NCBI RefSeq assembly: GCF_003602095.1 | Contig: NZ_RAHH01000022.1 | Span: 1 to 64,000 of the forward strand | Direction: 5' to 3' | Source of the DNA: Rahnella woolbedingensis | GTDB lineage: Bacteria; Pseudomonadota; Gammaproteobacteria; Enterobacterales; Enterobacteriaceae | DNA: 64,000 nucleotides | Shown: positions 27,600 through 35,467 of the stretch, in pieces | How the letters are laid out: each line of letters starts with the position of its first letter | Numbering within the stretch: the first letter of the stretch is position 1 | Notes under the pieces: model-generated | What the model was told of the DNA's origin: nothing | What the model saw: only the letters and a program-made list of their open reading frames with translations | The model's database searches: none | Program-made: the position numbers and the translations under genes

Positions 27600-28586
27600 T
27601 TACAGCCCCATTTTGACCAGTTTCGGCAGGTTCGCTTTATCCAGGCTTTCAGTTTCGTTGCCCAGAATGGTGTGCGTTGCCTCGTCGACTTTCACTTTGC
27701 CCATGCCTTCAATGGTCATGCCGTCAGTGATTTTCTCGCCTTTTTCCAGCTTCTCGGCGATGCGCACGAAGACTTCACCGGCGACCATCGGGTTCCAGAT
27801 AAAGCCGCCTTTGATGGCTCCCGCTTTCACCAGACTTGCGCCCTGGCCCGGACTGAATGGCCCGAATACGCAGATGTCGTCAGTTTTGCCACGGTTGAGC
27901 ACCGCGCGGCCTGCGCCAATCGGGCCCTGAGAACCAATCGCCAGAATGCCTTTCAGGTTGGCGTCTTTGGACATCAGGTCATTAGTGGTACGGATGCTGT
28001 CATCGAGTGATTCACCCACACCAAATTTGTCGCCGACCAGATGCATATTCGGATAGTGTTCTTTCTGGTAATTGATGGCGGCATCGGCCCATTTCTGATG
28101 CAACGGCACGGTCAGACTGCCGACGTACACCGCATAATCGCCCTTCTCTTTCATACACTGCGCCAGCGCGACCATGTGATTAATGCCGTGCTGTGTGGCA
28201 TCGACCATTTCGAAATCCCAGTCGGCATATTTCTGATCCGGCGATTCATGCACGATGACTTTGATCCCGGCATCGTGAGCACGTTTCAGTACCGGCTCCA
28301 GTACGCGGGCGTCGTTTGGCACCACGCCGATCACATCCACTTTCTGGGCAATCAGATCTTCAATCGCACGCACCTGCAATGCGGGATCCGCGCTGGTCGG
28401 CCCGACCTGCCACGCATCGATCCCGCGTTTGGCGGCTTCGCTTTTGATCCCGGCTTCCATCGCGTTGAACCAGGCGTTACCGCCCACTTTCACTACCACG
28501 CCCATGCGGATTTTGTCGGCGGCGTGCGCCGACAGGGACAACATGGCTGTGGCGAACAGGCAGGCAAGAACGGATTTCTTGATCAT
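27600..28586 (-). CDS. Periplasmic sugar-binding protein (LsrB/RhaS-like type I)
   Basis: The 328-aa protein has a signal peptide (cleavage after AHA near residue 22) and a type I periplasmic binding fold: MGVVVKVGGNAWFNAMEAGI, VDVIGVVPNDARVLEPVLKRA, FGVGESLDDSIRTTNDLMS and GAIKGGFIWNPMVAG. The WFNAMEAGIKSEAAKRG region and the NDA/VLEPV motif are closer to the LsrB/RhaS group than to AlsB or RbsB. It captures the sugar for the ABC transporter encoded next. The exact sugar cannot be told from sequence; downstream AlsE and AlsK homologues suggest allose, allulose or a related hexose. Confidence 0.83.
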   Translation of the reverse strand: MIKKSVLACLFATAMLSLSAHAADKIRMGVVVKVGGNAWFNAMEAGIKSEAAKRGIDAWQVGPTSADPALQVRAIEDLIAQKVDVIGVVPNDARVLEPVLKRAHDAGIKVIVHESPDQKYADWDFEMVDATQHGINHMVALAQCMKEKGDYAVYVGSLTVPLHQKWADAAINYQKEHYPNMHLVGDKFGVGESLDDSIRTTNDLMSKDANLKGILAIGSQGPIGAGRAVLNRGKTDDICVFGPFSPGQGASLVKAGAIKGGFIWNPMVAGEVFVRIAEKLEKGEKITDGMTIEGMGKVKVDEATHTILGNETESLDKANLPKLVKMGL

Positions 28587-28604
28587 GTTTACTCTCCTGG
28601 TAGG

Positions 28605-29462
28605 TCAGTTATTTGCCGCAGCTAACGGGCCGTTGCGGCTGTTTTTAGTTTTTTTCTGTAGGGGTGACGGAGAAACTTCAATCACATTAACGTTGCTCCA
28701 GGCCAGTTCCTGGCGGAATTCTTCATCCTCCAGATGGTCTGTTATCAGTGTGTCGATTTCCCGGTAGTGGCAGATCCGCGCAAAAGAGCGGCGGCCGAAT
28801 TTGCTGGAGTCAGCCAGCAAAATTTTGTGCTCGGAGGAAAGCAGCATTTGCTGTTTCAGCCGCGCATGATGTTCGTTGCTTTCACGGATACCGCCTTCGT
28901 GGCTGATGCCGTGACAGGAGTAAAACAGTTTGTTGATGACGAACTCTTTCAGCATTTGTTCGGCCAGTACGCCGACAAAATCTTCGTATTTCGCCGAGTA
29001 CTCACCGCCCAGCCCGATCACCCGTACGTTGGCTTTTACCGCCAGTGTCTGAATGATGTGTACCGAGTTGGTCAGCACCACCAGCTGAATGTCTGGCAAC
29101 TGACGCGCCAGAAACCAGCTGCTGGAACTGCTGTCGAGCAGCAGACAATCGCCAGGATTGATCAGCTGTAATGCCCGTTTGGCGATGCGCGTTTTACTGT
29201 CCGGCGACTGATTACTGCGATCCCGAAACGATTCGCCCTGTTCAATCTGCGACGGTACGTAGGTTTTTTCCGCCGCCGAATGCTCCATAAACACCGCGCC
29301 GCCATGGCTGCGTAACAACACGCCGCGCTTTTCCAGCAGCGCCAGATCCCGCCGCGCCGTCTCCAGCGAGATGCGGCATAACTGCGCCACTTCCTGCACC
29401 AGAATGCGCCCGCGCTGGCTGAGAATTTCGGTGATATAACGATGTCGCTCTACTGGCAGCAT
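28605..29462 (-). CDS. DeoR-family transcriptional regulator of the sugar operon
   Basis: The 285-aa protein has the DeoR winged helix (residues 3-58, ERHRYITEILSQRGRILVQEVAQLC, with the SLETARRDLALLEKRGVLLRSHGG recognition region) and the sugar-phosphate sensor domain with LLLDSSSSSWFLAR (about 105-118) and ADSSKFGRRSF. It is the first gene of the minus-strand operon, 18 bp from the binding-protein gene, so it is probably autoregulated. K-12 als genes are instead controlled by AlsR, an RpiR/SIS protein. Operator candidates are the TGACCGTT repeats at 29680-29745, about 220 bp upstream. Confidence 0.85.
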   Translation of the reverse strand: MLPVERHRYITEILSQRGRILVQEVAQLCRISLETARRDLALLEKRGVLLRSHGGAVFMEHSAAEKTYVPSQIEQGESFRDRSNQSPDSKTRIAKRALQLINPGDCLLLDSSSSSWFLARQLPDIQLVVLTNSVHIIQTLAVKANVRVIGLGGEYSAKYEDFVGVLAEQMLKEFVINKLFYSCHGISHEGGIRESNEHHARLKQQMLLSSEHKILLADSSKFGRRSFARICHYREIDTLITDHLEDEEFRQELAWSNVNVIEVSPSPLQKKTKNSRNGPLAAANN

Positions 29463-29516
29463 GTGGTGATTCCTCTTTCCCGATGTCGATTAGGATACGC
29501 AGCCGGATGTTTACGG

Positions 29517-29555
29517 AATGCGCAGTGCCTCAAAGGCGACTGTGCGCATTTTTTG
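29517..29555 (+). terminator. Hairpin with T-run in the sugar control region
   Basis: AATGCGCA and TGTGCGCATT pair, with an inner GCC/GGC pairing, followed by TTTTTT. No plus-strand gene precedes it, so it may block transcription entering or leaving the regulator's upstream region. Confidence 0.5.
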
Positions 29556-29677
29556 CCACAATCGTCCTGTGATAGTTGTCACGAAAAGCTGAGAAAAGAT
29601 GAAATGTTAAAGTTTGGATCTGTGGCGGGAACGGCATTAAATCGTCATTTGCCTTGCAATAAGACAGCGACAGATTT

Positions 29678-29746
29678 GCAAACGGTCACAATTCCTCGTG
29701 CTTTCTTATGACCGTTAATGACCGTTTGCGTGGAATTGACCGTTTG
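29678..29746. promoter_or_regulatory. Four TGACCGTT operator-like repeats
   Basis: TGACCGTT occurs at 29709, 29719 and 29737 on the plus strand and inverted at 29681-29688. GCAAACGGTCA (29678-29688) and TGACCGTTTGC (29719-29729) are a perfect 11-bp inverted pair. The cluster lies between two divergent sugar operons; binding by the adjacent DeoR protein is inferred. Confidence 0.6.
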
Positions 29747-30233
29747 AAGGGAGTGAGCAGGGTTTGTGCAGAACATCACAGCGCTCATTTTCCGATTCCT
29801 GTTTACTACAGGTTCACTTTTTGCGGAGCACTTATGTTTTTATCTTCCGATATTAAACGCCTGTTACTGATTCTGCTGACGCCAGTCTGCGGAATAAAAG
29901 CGTTTATATTGGGATGCTGCTGTTTTAACTCTGTCGATAATCTGAGTGCGGCCACAGAAGAAAGCGCCGAAATAAACTCTGCGGATTTCAGTGACCAGTG
30001 GAAACAGCTGTGGTGCTGCGCCGGAAATTCTCTGTTTCAGGAAGTCAAAAAGCCGCCGTTTATTTCCCATGCGGATCATAAGGCTATTTCCGTCAGCGTT
30101 CGTCTGGTGGTTCAGTTACGTCAGCTTCTGGCGTTTTGTAATTTATCGCATTTAGTCAGTCAGTTGCGTTGCTGCCATCGTCTGAGCGGCGCTCCGGCCA
30201 CGGAGTCTGATTTTATTTTTGTTGTTTCCCCAG

Positions 30234-30271
30234 AAGGCACAACGCGCAATTTCGCCGTTGTGCTTTTTTTA
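30234..30271 (+). terminator. Terminator/attenuator ahead of the PTS EIIB gene
   Basis: GCACAACG and CGTTGTGC pair around a loop of about ten bases and run into TTTTTTT, ending 35 bp before the EIIB start. As no gene precedes it on this strand, it is a candidate attenuator controlling entry into the EIIB-EIIC-mngB operon. Confidence 0.7.
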
Positions 30272-30305
30272 TGTCTGAAATCATGCCAAACCCGAGGTAT
30301 TCATT

Positions 30306-30620
30306 ATGTATTTCGTTTGTATTGCTGCCTGCCCGACCGGTGTTGCCCATACTTATATGGCCGCAGAATCGCTTGAAGTCCTGGGAAAAAAACGCGGACA
30401 CGAAATTAAAGTCGAAACTCAGGGGAGTCTGGGGGCTGAAAATGTCATTACCGAAGAAGATCTGGCGCGTGCCGACGGCGTTATTCTTGCCGCCGATGTT
30501 GCCATCAATAATAAAGAACGCTTCGACGGCATGATCACGCTCGAATGCAGCGTCAGTGATCCGATCAAACACGGCGACGCCGTTTTCGAAGCGATCGAAC
30601 AGGAGGTCGCTAATGGCTAA
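30306..30620 (+). CDS. PTS fructose-like EIIB component
   Basis: The 104-aa protein is a fructose-type EIIB domain: MYFVCIAACPTGVAHTYMAA puts the phosphorylated Cys at residue 9 in the ACPTGVAHT signature. It matches FrvB/FrwB-type EIIB and the middle domain of K-12 MngA. A GAGGT site precedes the ATG. It overlaps the EIIC gene by 8 bp. The substrate is probably the mannosyl glycoside hydrolysed by the mngB product downstream. The EIIA that must phosphorylate it is not encoded in this cluster. Confidence 0.9.
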   Translation: MYFVCIAACPTGVAHTYMAAESLEVLGKKRGHEIKVETQGSLGAENVITEEDLARADGVILAADVAINNKERFDGMITLECSVSDPIKHGDAVFEAIEQEVANG

Positions 30621-31740
30621 ATTCAGGGCAGAAGGCGGTGGCGGACACGTCGGCACGGATGTGAAAAACGCCATCATGACCGGCGTTTCGTACATGCTGC
30701 CTTTCGTGATCGCCGGTGCGGTAATCATGGGCATCGCACGTATCGGCGCATCAATGTACGGCATCGATAATATCTGGGACAACAGTCACGCGCAGGCCGC
30801 CAGTCAGATGGTGAAACTGCTGCATCAGTTTGACGGATTCGGCGGCCTGGCGCTTTCGCTGATGCTGCCGGTTGTCGCCGGATACATCAGTTTCGCGCTG
30901 GCGAATAAACCGGGGATCGCACCCGGCATGATTGGCGGGCTGCTGGCCAGCAATCTCGGCACCGGTTTTATCGGCGCGCTGGTGGCCGGTTTTGTCGCGG
31001 GGTATATCGTCCGCTGGATGGTGCGTTTCATTAAACTGCCGCGTGCGCTGGCCTCCGCCGGACCCATTTTTATTCTGCCGGTCGGCGGCACGCTGCTGAC
31101 CTGCATCATCATGGCGTTTGTGGTCGGCACTCCGCTGGCGGCGCTGAATCGCGGTATGGAAGCCTGGCTGATGACGATGTCCGGCACCAATAAAATCCTG
31201 CTGGCGGCGGTGATCGGCGGCATGGTCGGGTTTGATCTCGGCGGCCCAGTGAACAAAGCGGCAGTGACGACGGCGATGGCACTTCTGGCTTCCGGCATTT
31301 ATGACCCGAATACTGCGGCGCAGGTGGCGATCATCATTCCGCCGATTGGCTTAGGCGTCGCGACATTACTGTGGAAAAAACGTTTCCCCGAATCCCTGCG
31401 CGAGGCGGGCAAAGCCTCGACGCTGATGGGGCTAATCGGCGTGTCCGAAGGGGCCATTCCTTTCGCGCTGTCGAATCCGAAAATTATTGTGATTAACGTG
31501 GTGGGCTCCGCGCTCGGTGCGGCCATGGCGGTCGGTTTAGGTGCCGTGAATCATGCGCCTATTTCCGGTTTCTATGGCTGGCTGGCAGTGGATGGTTGGC
31601 CGGTTTATGTGCTGTCGATTGCCGCCGGTTCTGCGGTGGTCGCCTTCGGATCCTTGCTGGTATTCCGCCACGGTGATACCGAAACCGTGATTAAACCCGC
31701 CGCCTCTGCTGCCCCCAAATTTAAGGTGAACCGCCAATGA
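30613..31740 (+). CDS. PTS fructose-like EIIC permease
   Basis: The 375-aa inner-membrane protein has about nine helices and is a fructose-family EIIC. Landmarks are KNAIMTGVSYMLPFVIAGAV at the N terminus, GYISFALANKPGIAPGMIGG near 90, a central VGFDLGGPVNKAA segment and GVSEGAIPFAL, the conserved EGAIPF loop. It corresponds to the C-terminal part of K-12 MngA, where EIIA, EIIB and EIIC are fused; here EIIB and EIIC are separate. AGGAGG precedes ATG 30613 within the end of the EIIB gene. Its stop overlaps the start of mngB. Confidence 0.9.
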   Translation: MAKFRAEGGGGHVGTDVKNAIMTGVSYMLPFVIAGAVIMGIARIGASMYGIDNIWDNSHAQAASQMVKLLHQFDGFGGLALSLMLPVVAGYISFALANKPGIAPGMIGGLLASNLGTGFIGALVAGFVAGYIVRWMVRFIKLPRALASAGPIFILPVGGTLLTCIIMAFVVGTPLAALNRGMEAWLMTMSGTNKILLAAVIGGMVGFDLGGPVNKAAVTTAMALLASGIYDPNTAAQVAIIIPPIGLGVATLLWKKRFPESLREAGKASTLMGLIGVSEGAIPFALSNPKIIVINVVGSALGAAMAVGLGAVNHAPISGFYGWLAVDGWPVYVLSIAAGSAVVAFGSLLVFRHGDTETVIKPAASAAPKFKVNRQ

Positions 31741-34331
31741 AAACCGTCCATCTGATTCAGCACACCCACTGGGATCGTGAATGGTATTTCACTGAAAATG
31801 ATTCCAAAGCCGTTCTTTATTATTTTATGGATGATCTGCTTAACCGGCTGGAAGCCGATCCGCAGTTGCCGCCGTTCGTGCTCGATGCGCAGACGGTGAT
31901 CCTCGACGATTATTTGCAGGTCGCGCCGGAAAATCTTGCGCGCCTGACCGCGCTTATTCGCGACGGGCGGATCCTCATCGGCCCGTGGTATACGCAAACC
32001 GATTTTCTGGTGGTGGGTGCGGAATCTATCGCCCGTAATCTGCTGCTGGGGATTGAAGGCGCGTGCAAATACGGCACGCCAATGCCGGTCGGTTATGTGC
32101 CGGATTCCTTCGGCCAGAGCGCGCAGTTGCCGATGTTTCTGAATCAGTTTGGCATCCGTCACGCAGTGCTCTGGCGTGGCTGGAGCGAGCACGACGTCGC
32201 CAGAACCGAGTTTATCTGGCACAGCGACGACGGCAGTCAGGTCACCGCGGCGGTATTGCCTTGGGGTTACGGCTGCGCCAAATGGTTACCTGCTGAGACC
32301 CAAAAGGCGCTGCCGGTGGTGCTGAAAGCCAGCCACAAACAGGCGCAGTTTGCCGCCACCGACCAGATTCTGTTACCTAACGGCAATGACCAGTCGCCGT
32401 TTGAATATCAGGTGCCGGAAATGTTGCAGGCACTGAATCAGCAGCAGGATGAATTCCGCTTTGTGAACAGCAGTTTCAGTGACTTTTTTGCGGCGCTGGA
32501 AACACAGCGCGAAAAGCTGCCGGACTATCACGGCGAGCTGCTCAGCCCGAAATATATGCGTATCCATCGCGGCATTTTCTCGACCCGCATCGATATCAAA
32601 AAACTGAATGCGAAACTGGAGAAAACGGTCAGCCAGTATCTCGAGCCGCTGCTGACGCTCAATGCCGCGCTCGGCCTGCCATATCCGCAAACCGCCGTGG
32701 ACACTCTCTGGCGCGAAGCGATGAAATCTCACGCCCATGACAGCATCGGCGGCTGCAATTCGGATCGCGTGAATGCGATGGTGAAAAACCGTCTGCTATC
32801 CGGCCTGGAAATGGCGGAGCAGTTGCTGGATCTCAACTTCCAGAAGCTCAGCGAAGGCATCACCGCCACGCAGGACGGTACAAAAATCGTGCTGTTTAAC
32901 AGCCTGCCACGAACCCGCAGCGGAGCCGTGAGGCTGACGGTAATGACGCCTGAACGTGATTTTCGCCTGTGCGACAGCCACGGCAACGACTGTCACTGGC
33001 AGTTGGTGAGCGAACAGCCGCAGGATATGTCGACGGTGGTGCAGGAGCTGTCGAACAGCACCGAAACGACCTGGTTCCGTAAATGCGAGTTGCAGGTGGA
33101 AGTGAAAAATATCCCGGCTTGCGGCTACACCACGCTGTGGTTTAAACCCGGTGAAGTCTCCCGGCATCTTGCGCATACGGTAAATCCTCATCAGCTGGAG
33201 AATCATTTTCTGCATCTGCGTGCCGATGCGCACGGCGTGCTGACGCTGACCGACAAACGTAGCGGCCAGCATTATCACCAGCTACTGCAACTGGTGGACG
33301 GCGGGGATGCGGGCGATAACTACAATTATTCGCCGCCGGAGGAAGACTGGAAAATTACCGGTGACGGCCATTTACTGGAATGTCACACCGATGGCGGCAG
33401 TCTGTTTAACCGGATGGTGTTGCGTTACCGGCTGCCGGTTCCGCAGGATCTGGACTCACGGCAGCAGGGGCTGACGGAGGCAAAGCTTGATGTCACGATA
33501 ACCCTGACGCTGGCGCACAATTCACCGGAGCTGAACGTAGATATCACCGTGGATAATCAGACTCGCGATCATCGTTTGCAGGTACTGATGCCGACCGGCG
33601 CGGCCAGTCGGGTGCATTTCGCTGACCAGCCGTTCGGGCTTTTCCAGCGCGACAATCAATCTGCCGCGATGAAAATGTGGCAGGAGGAAAACTGGAGCGA
33701 AGCCCCCGCTGCGCTGTATCCGATGCAAAGTCTGGTGATGATGCACGATGAACAACGCGGGCTGTGCACGGTGACCGAAGGACTGCGCGAGTATGAAATC
33801 CCCGAAGCGCAAAACGATGTGCTGGCGATCACTTTACTGCGCAGCGTCGGCTGGCTGGGACGCGCCAATATGCCTTACCGGCCGGGACGCGCATCGGGTA
33901 TGGTTCTGCCTTCGCCTGAATCGCAAATCCCCGGCATTCATCATTGTTCACTGGCGGTAATGCCGCTGACCGGCGCGCCTGATGCGGCTTTCTGGCGGCG
34001 GGTGGAAGAATGGAAAACACCGATGCTGGCGTATCTGGCTACCGGCTGGTCACGCTTCCGGCTTAATCCGCACGGGCGGGAATTCCCGGCAGATTACAGT
34101 TTACTGAGCTGGGACACGCCGCTGCATTTCAGCACGCTGAAAAAGTCGCAACGTGGCGATCACTGGGTCATACGCGGGTGGAACCCTTGCGCATATCCGG
34201 TGAAAACCGGTGAAGTGAAATCAGCGAAGGGAGTGGTGCCGTCGAATCTGGCAGAAGAAGTGCTCAGCGGAGAACGTTTCTGTGAGGTCACTGCCGTTTG
34301 TGCGCCGGTGACATTTTTAATGGAGAATTAA
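31737..34331 (+). CDS. mngB: GH38 alpha-mannosidase (MngB-like)
   Basis: The 864-aa cytosolic enzyme is a glycoside hydrolase family 38 alpha-mannosidase. HTHWDREWY at residues 9-17 gives zinc ligands, GYVPDSFGQ holds the nucleophile Asp123, and HAHDSIGGCN near 335 completes the metal site; the remaining two thirds are the mid and beta-sandwich domains. In K-12, MngB hydrolyses 2-O-(6-phospho-mannosyl)-D-glycerate imported by MngA. Co-transcription with EIIB and EIIC (ATGA overlap) supports a phospho-mannoside substrate, though not necessarily mannosylglycerate. No mngR-type GntR regulator is adjacent. Confidence 0.9.
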   Translation: MKTVHLIQHTHWDREWYFTENDSKAVLYYFMDDLLNRLEADPQLPPFVLDAQTVILDDYLQVAPENLARLTALIRDGRILIGPWYTQTDFLVVGAESIARNLLLGIEGACKYGTPMPVGYVPDSFGQSAQLPMFLNQFGIRHAVLWRGWSEHDVARTEFIWHSDDGSQVTAAVLPWGYGCAKWLPAETQKALPVVLKASHKQAQFAATDQILLPNGNDQSPFEYQVPEMLQALNQQQDEFRFVNSSFSDFFAALETQREKLPDYHGELLSPKYMRIHRGIFSTRIDIKKLNAKLEKTVSQYLEPLLTLNAALGLPYPQTAVDTLWREAMKSHAHDSIGGCNSDRVNAMVKNRLLSGLEMAEQLLDLNFQKLSEGITATQDGTKIVLFNSLPRTRSGAVRLTVMTPERDFRLCDSHGNDCHWQLVSEQPQDMSTVVQELSNSTETTWFRKCELQVEVKNIPACGYTTLWFKPGEVSRHLAHTVNPHQLENHFLHLRADAHGVLTLTDKRSGQHYHQLLQLVDGGDAGDNYNYSPPEEDWKITGDGHLLECHTDGGSLFNRMVLRYRLPVPQDLDSRQQGLTEAKLDVTITLTLAHNSPELNVDITVDNQTRDHRLQVLMPTGAASRVHFADQPFGLFQRDNQSAAMKMWQEENWSEAPAALYPMQSLVMMHDEQRGLCTVTEGLREYEIPEAQNDVLAITLLRSVGWLGRANMPYRPGRASGMVLPSPESQIPGIHHCSLAVMPLTGAPDAAFWRRVEEWKTPMLAYLATGWSRFRLNPHGREFPADYSLLSWDTPLHFSTLKKSQRGDHWVIRGWNPCAYPVKTGEVKSAKGVVPSNLAEEVLSGERFCEVTAVCAPVTFLMEN

Positions 34332-34341
34332 AGCAAGCTAA

Positions 34342-34372
34342 GGACGGGGAACGCTCCCCGTTCTGTCTCTAT
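34342..34372 (+). terminator. Hairpin after mngB
   Basis: ACGGGGA and TCCCCGT pair around ACGC between convergent mngB and ygfF, followed by a T/C-rich stretch. It is a modest intrinsic terminator. Confidence 0.5.
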
Positions 34373-35112
34373 TTCCCGCCCGCCAGTTCGATAAAGCTGC
34401 CGGTGACGTAGGACGCGGAATCCGACAGCAGCCAGGAAATCGCCTCGGCCACTTCTTCCGGCTGGCCGCCGCGCTGCATCGGCAGGTTGGCTTTCACGCG
34501 ATCGACACGCCCCGGCTCACCGCCGCTGGCATGCATTTCGGTGTAGATAAGACCCGGACGCACGCAGTTAACGCGAATACCGTACGCCGCCACTTCCAGC
34601 GCCAGACCGGTGGTCAGGGTATCCACCGCGCCTTTCGACGCGGCGTAATCCACATATTCACCCGGCGCACCCAGACGGGCAGCCGCCGAAGACACATTCA
34701 CAATCGCCCCGCCCTTTCCGCCATGGCGATGCGACATGATTTTCACCGCCTCGCGGCAGCACAGGAAGTAACCGGTCACGTTGGTGGACAGCACTTTGTT
34801 GATACGTTCGGCGGAGAGATTTTCAATGGTCATCTGCTGAAACAAGATCCCGGCATTATTCACCAGCGCGGTGACCGGCCCGAGTTCTTCGCCCAGACGT
34901 TTGAACATTGCCACAACCTGCGCTTCATCAGCGATATCGGCTTTCAGCGCTATCGCTTTACCCCCGGCCTGATGGATTTCATCAATGACGGATTGCGCTG
35001 CGGTTTCGTTATTGACGTAATTAACGCCGACAGCGTAACCCTGCTGGGCAAGGAGAAGAGCCGTTGCACGGCCGATACCGCGACTGGCGCCAGTGACGAG
35101 AGCGATTTTCAT
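34369..35112 (-). CDS. ygfF: SDR-family oxidoreductase YgfF
   Basis: The 247-aa short-chain dehydrogenase has the NADP-binding TGASRGIGRA motif (8-17), NNAG near 86, and the catalytic Ser...Tyr-x-x-x-Lys as VSSAAA and YAASK near 155-159. Its length equals K-12 YgfF, and it occupies the same position next to gcvP. It probably reduces a sugar or keto compound as in glucose 1-dehydrogenase-like SDRs, but no substrate is known. It marks the return to the conserved chromosomal backbone. Confidence 0.88.
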   Translation of the reverse strand: MKIALVTGASRGIGRATALLLAQQGYAVGVNYVNNETAAQSVIDEIHQAGGKAIALKADIADEAQVVAMFKRLGEELGPVTALVNNAGILFQQMTIENLSAERINKVLSTNVTGYFLCCREAVKIMSHRHGGKGGAIVNVSSAAARLGAPGEYVDYAASKGAVDTLTTGLALEVAAYGIRVNCVRPGLIYTEMHASGGEPGRVDRVKANLPMQRGGQPEEVAEAISWLLSDSASYVTGSFIELAGGK

Positions 35113-35467
35113 GAGTGACCCCTTTTTAGAAAGTGAGAAAAGTGTAGAAGAGGAAAATTCAACAGCAATCTGTTTTTTTATCTCTCAGATATGTCGATTG
35201 GCGTGCTTAAAAATGACACCGAATGAACGGTTCGAGACCGAAAGGCTCGAAGCCTGAAATGAGGGAATCGCGCAGCGATGGCATTTTGCGCCACTCACTA
35301 TTGTTACGGAACAGGTCCGTCGTGAATGCGACAGCGCGGAGTGAAAAAACGCAGGATTGTTCAGGGGCGCGTTTACGCACCTTAACCCGGTGTGGGCCGG
35401 CGCCCACGACCTTGATTTTGACGTTAACTGAGGCCGCAAATAATGGCGGCCTCAGTTAAAACGAGTT
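35113..35467. repeat. Intergenic region with possible dispersed repeat between ygfF and gcvP
   Basis: 355 bp with no credible gene, though frames of 60-85 codons are open on both strands across 35185-35459, including two different minus-strand frames. Such multi-frame openness with GC-rich inverted segments such as GGGCCGGCGCCC (about 35395) is typical of a structured or repeated non-coding element. The right end is the gcvP hairpin. The repeat nature is a suspicion from appearance only. Confidence 0.35.
35425..35458 (-). terminator. Hairpin after gcvP
   Basis: AACTGAGGCCGC and GCGGCCTCAGTT form a perfect 12-bp stem ten bases past the gcvP stop. The T-run is weak, but the position suggests it ends the gcvTHP transcript. 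Confidence 0.6.

Larger units (their letters stand above)
29463..30305. other. Control region between the divergent ABC and PTS sugar operons
   Basis: 843 bp without a convincing gene. It holds a hairpin with T-run at 29517-29555, TGACCGTT repeats at 29680-29745 and a terminator at 30234-30271 in front of the EIIB gene. A long frame crosses 29708-30376 but has no family match, is cysteine-rich and overlaps EIIB, so it is not called. The stretch from 29830 to 30230 shows no feature I can name and may be an untranslated leader. Confidence 0.5.

Noticed and set aside
29708-30376. 222-codon plus-strand open frame upstream of and overlapping the EIIB gene
   Set aside because: It has unusually many Cys residues, no family resemblance, no good ribosome site, crosses a terminator and overlaps the firmly identified EIIB gene in another frame.
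35185-35439. Open frames of 66-85 codons on both strands between ygfF and gcvP
   Set aside because: Several frames are open at once, with no start signals or recognised domains; more likely non-coding or repeat sequence.
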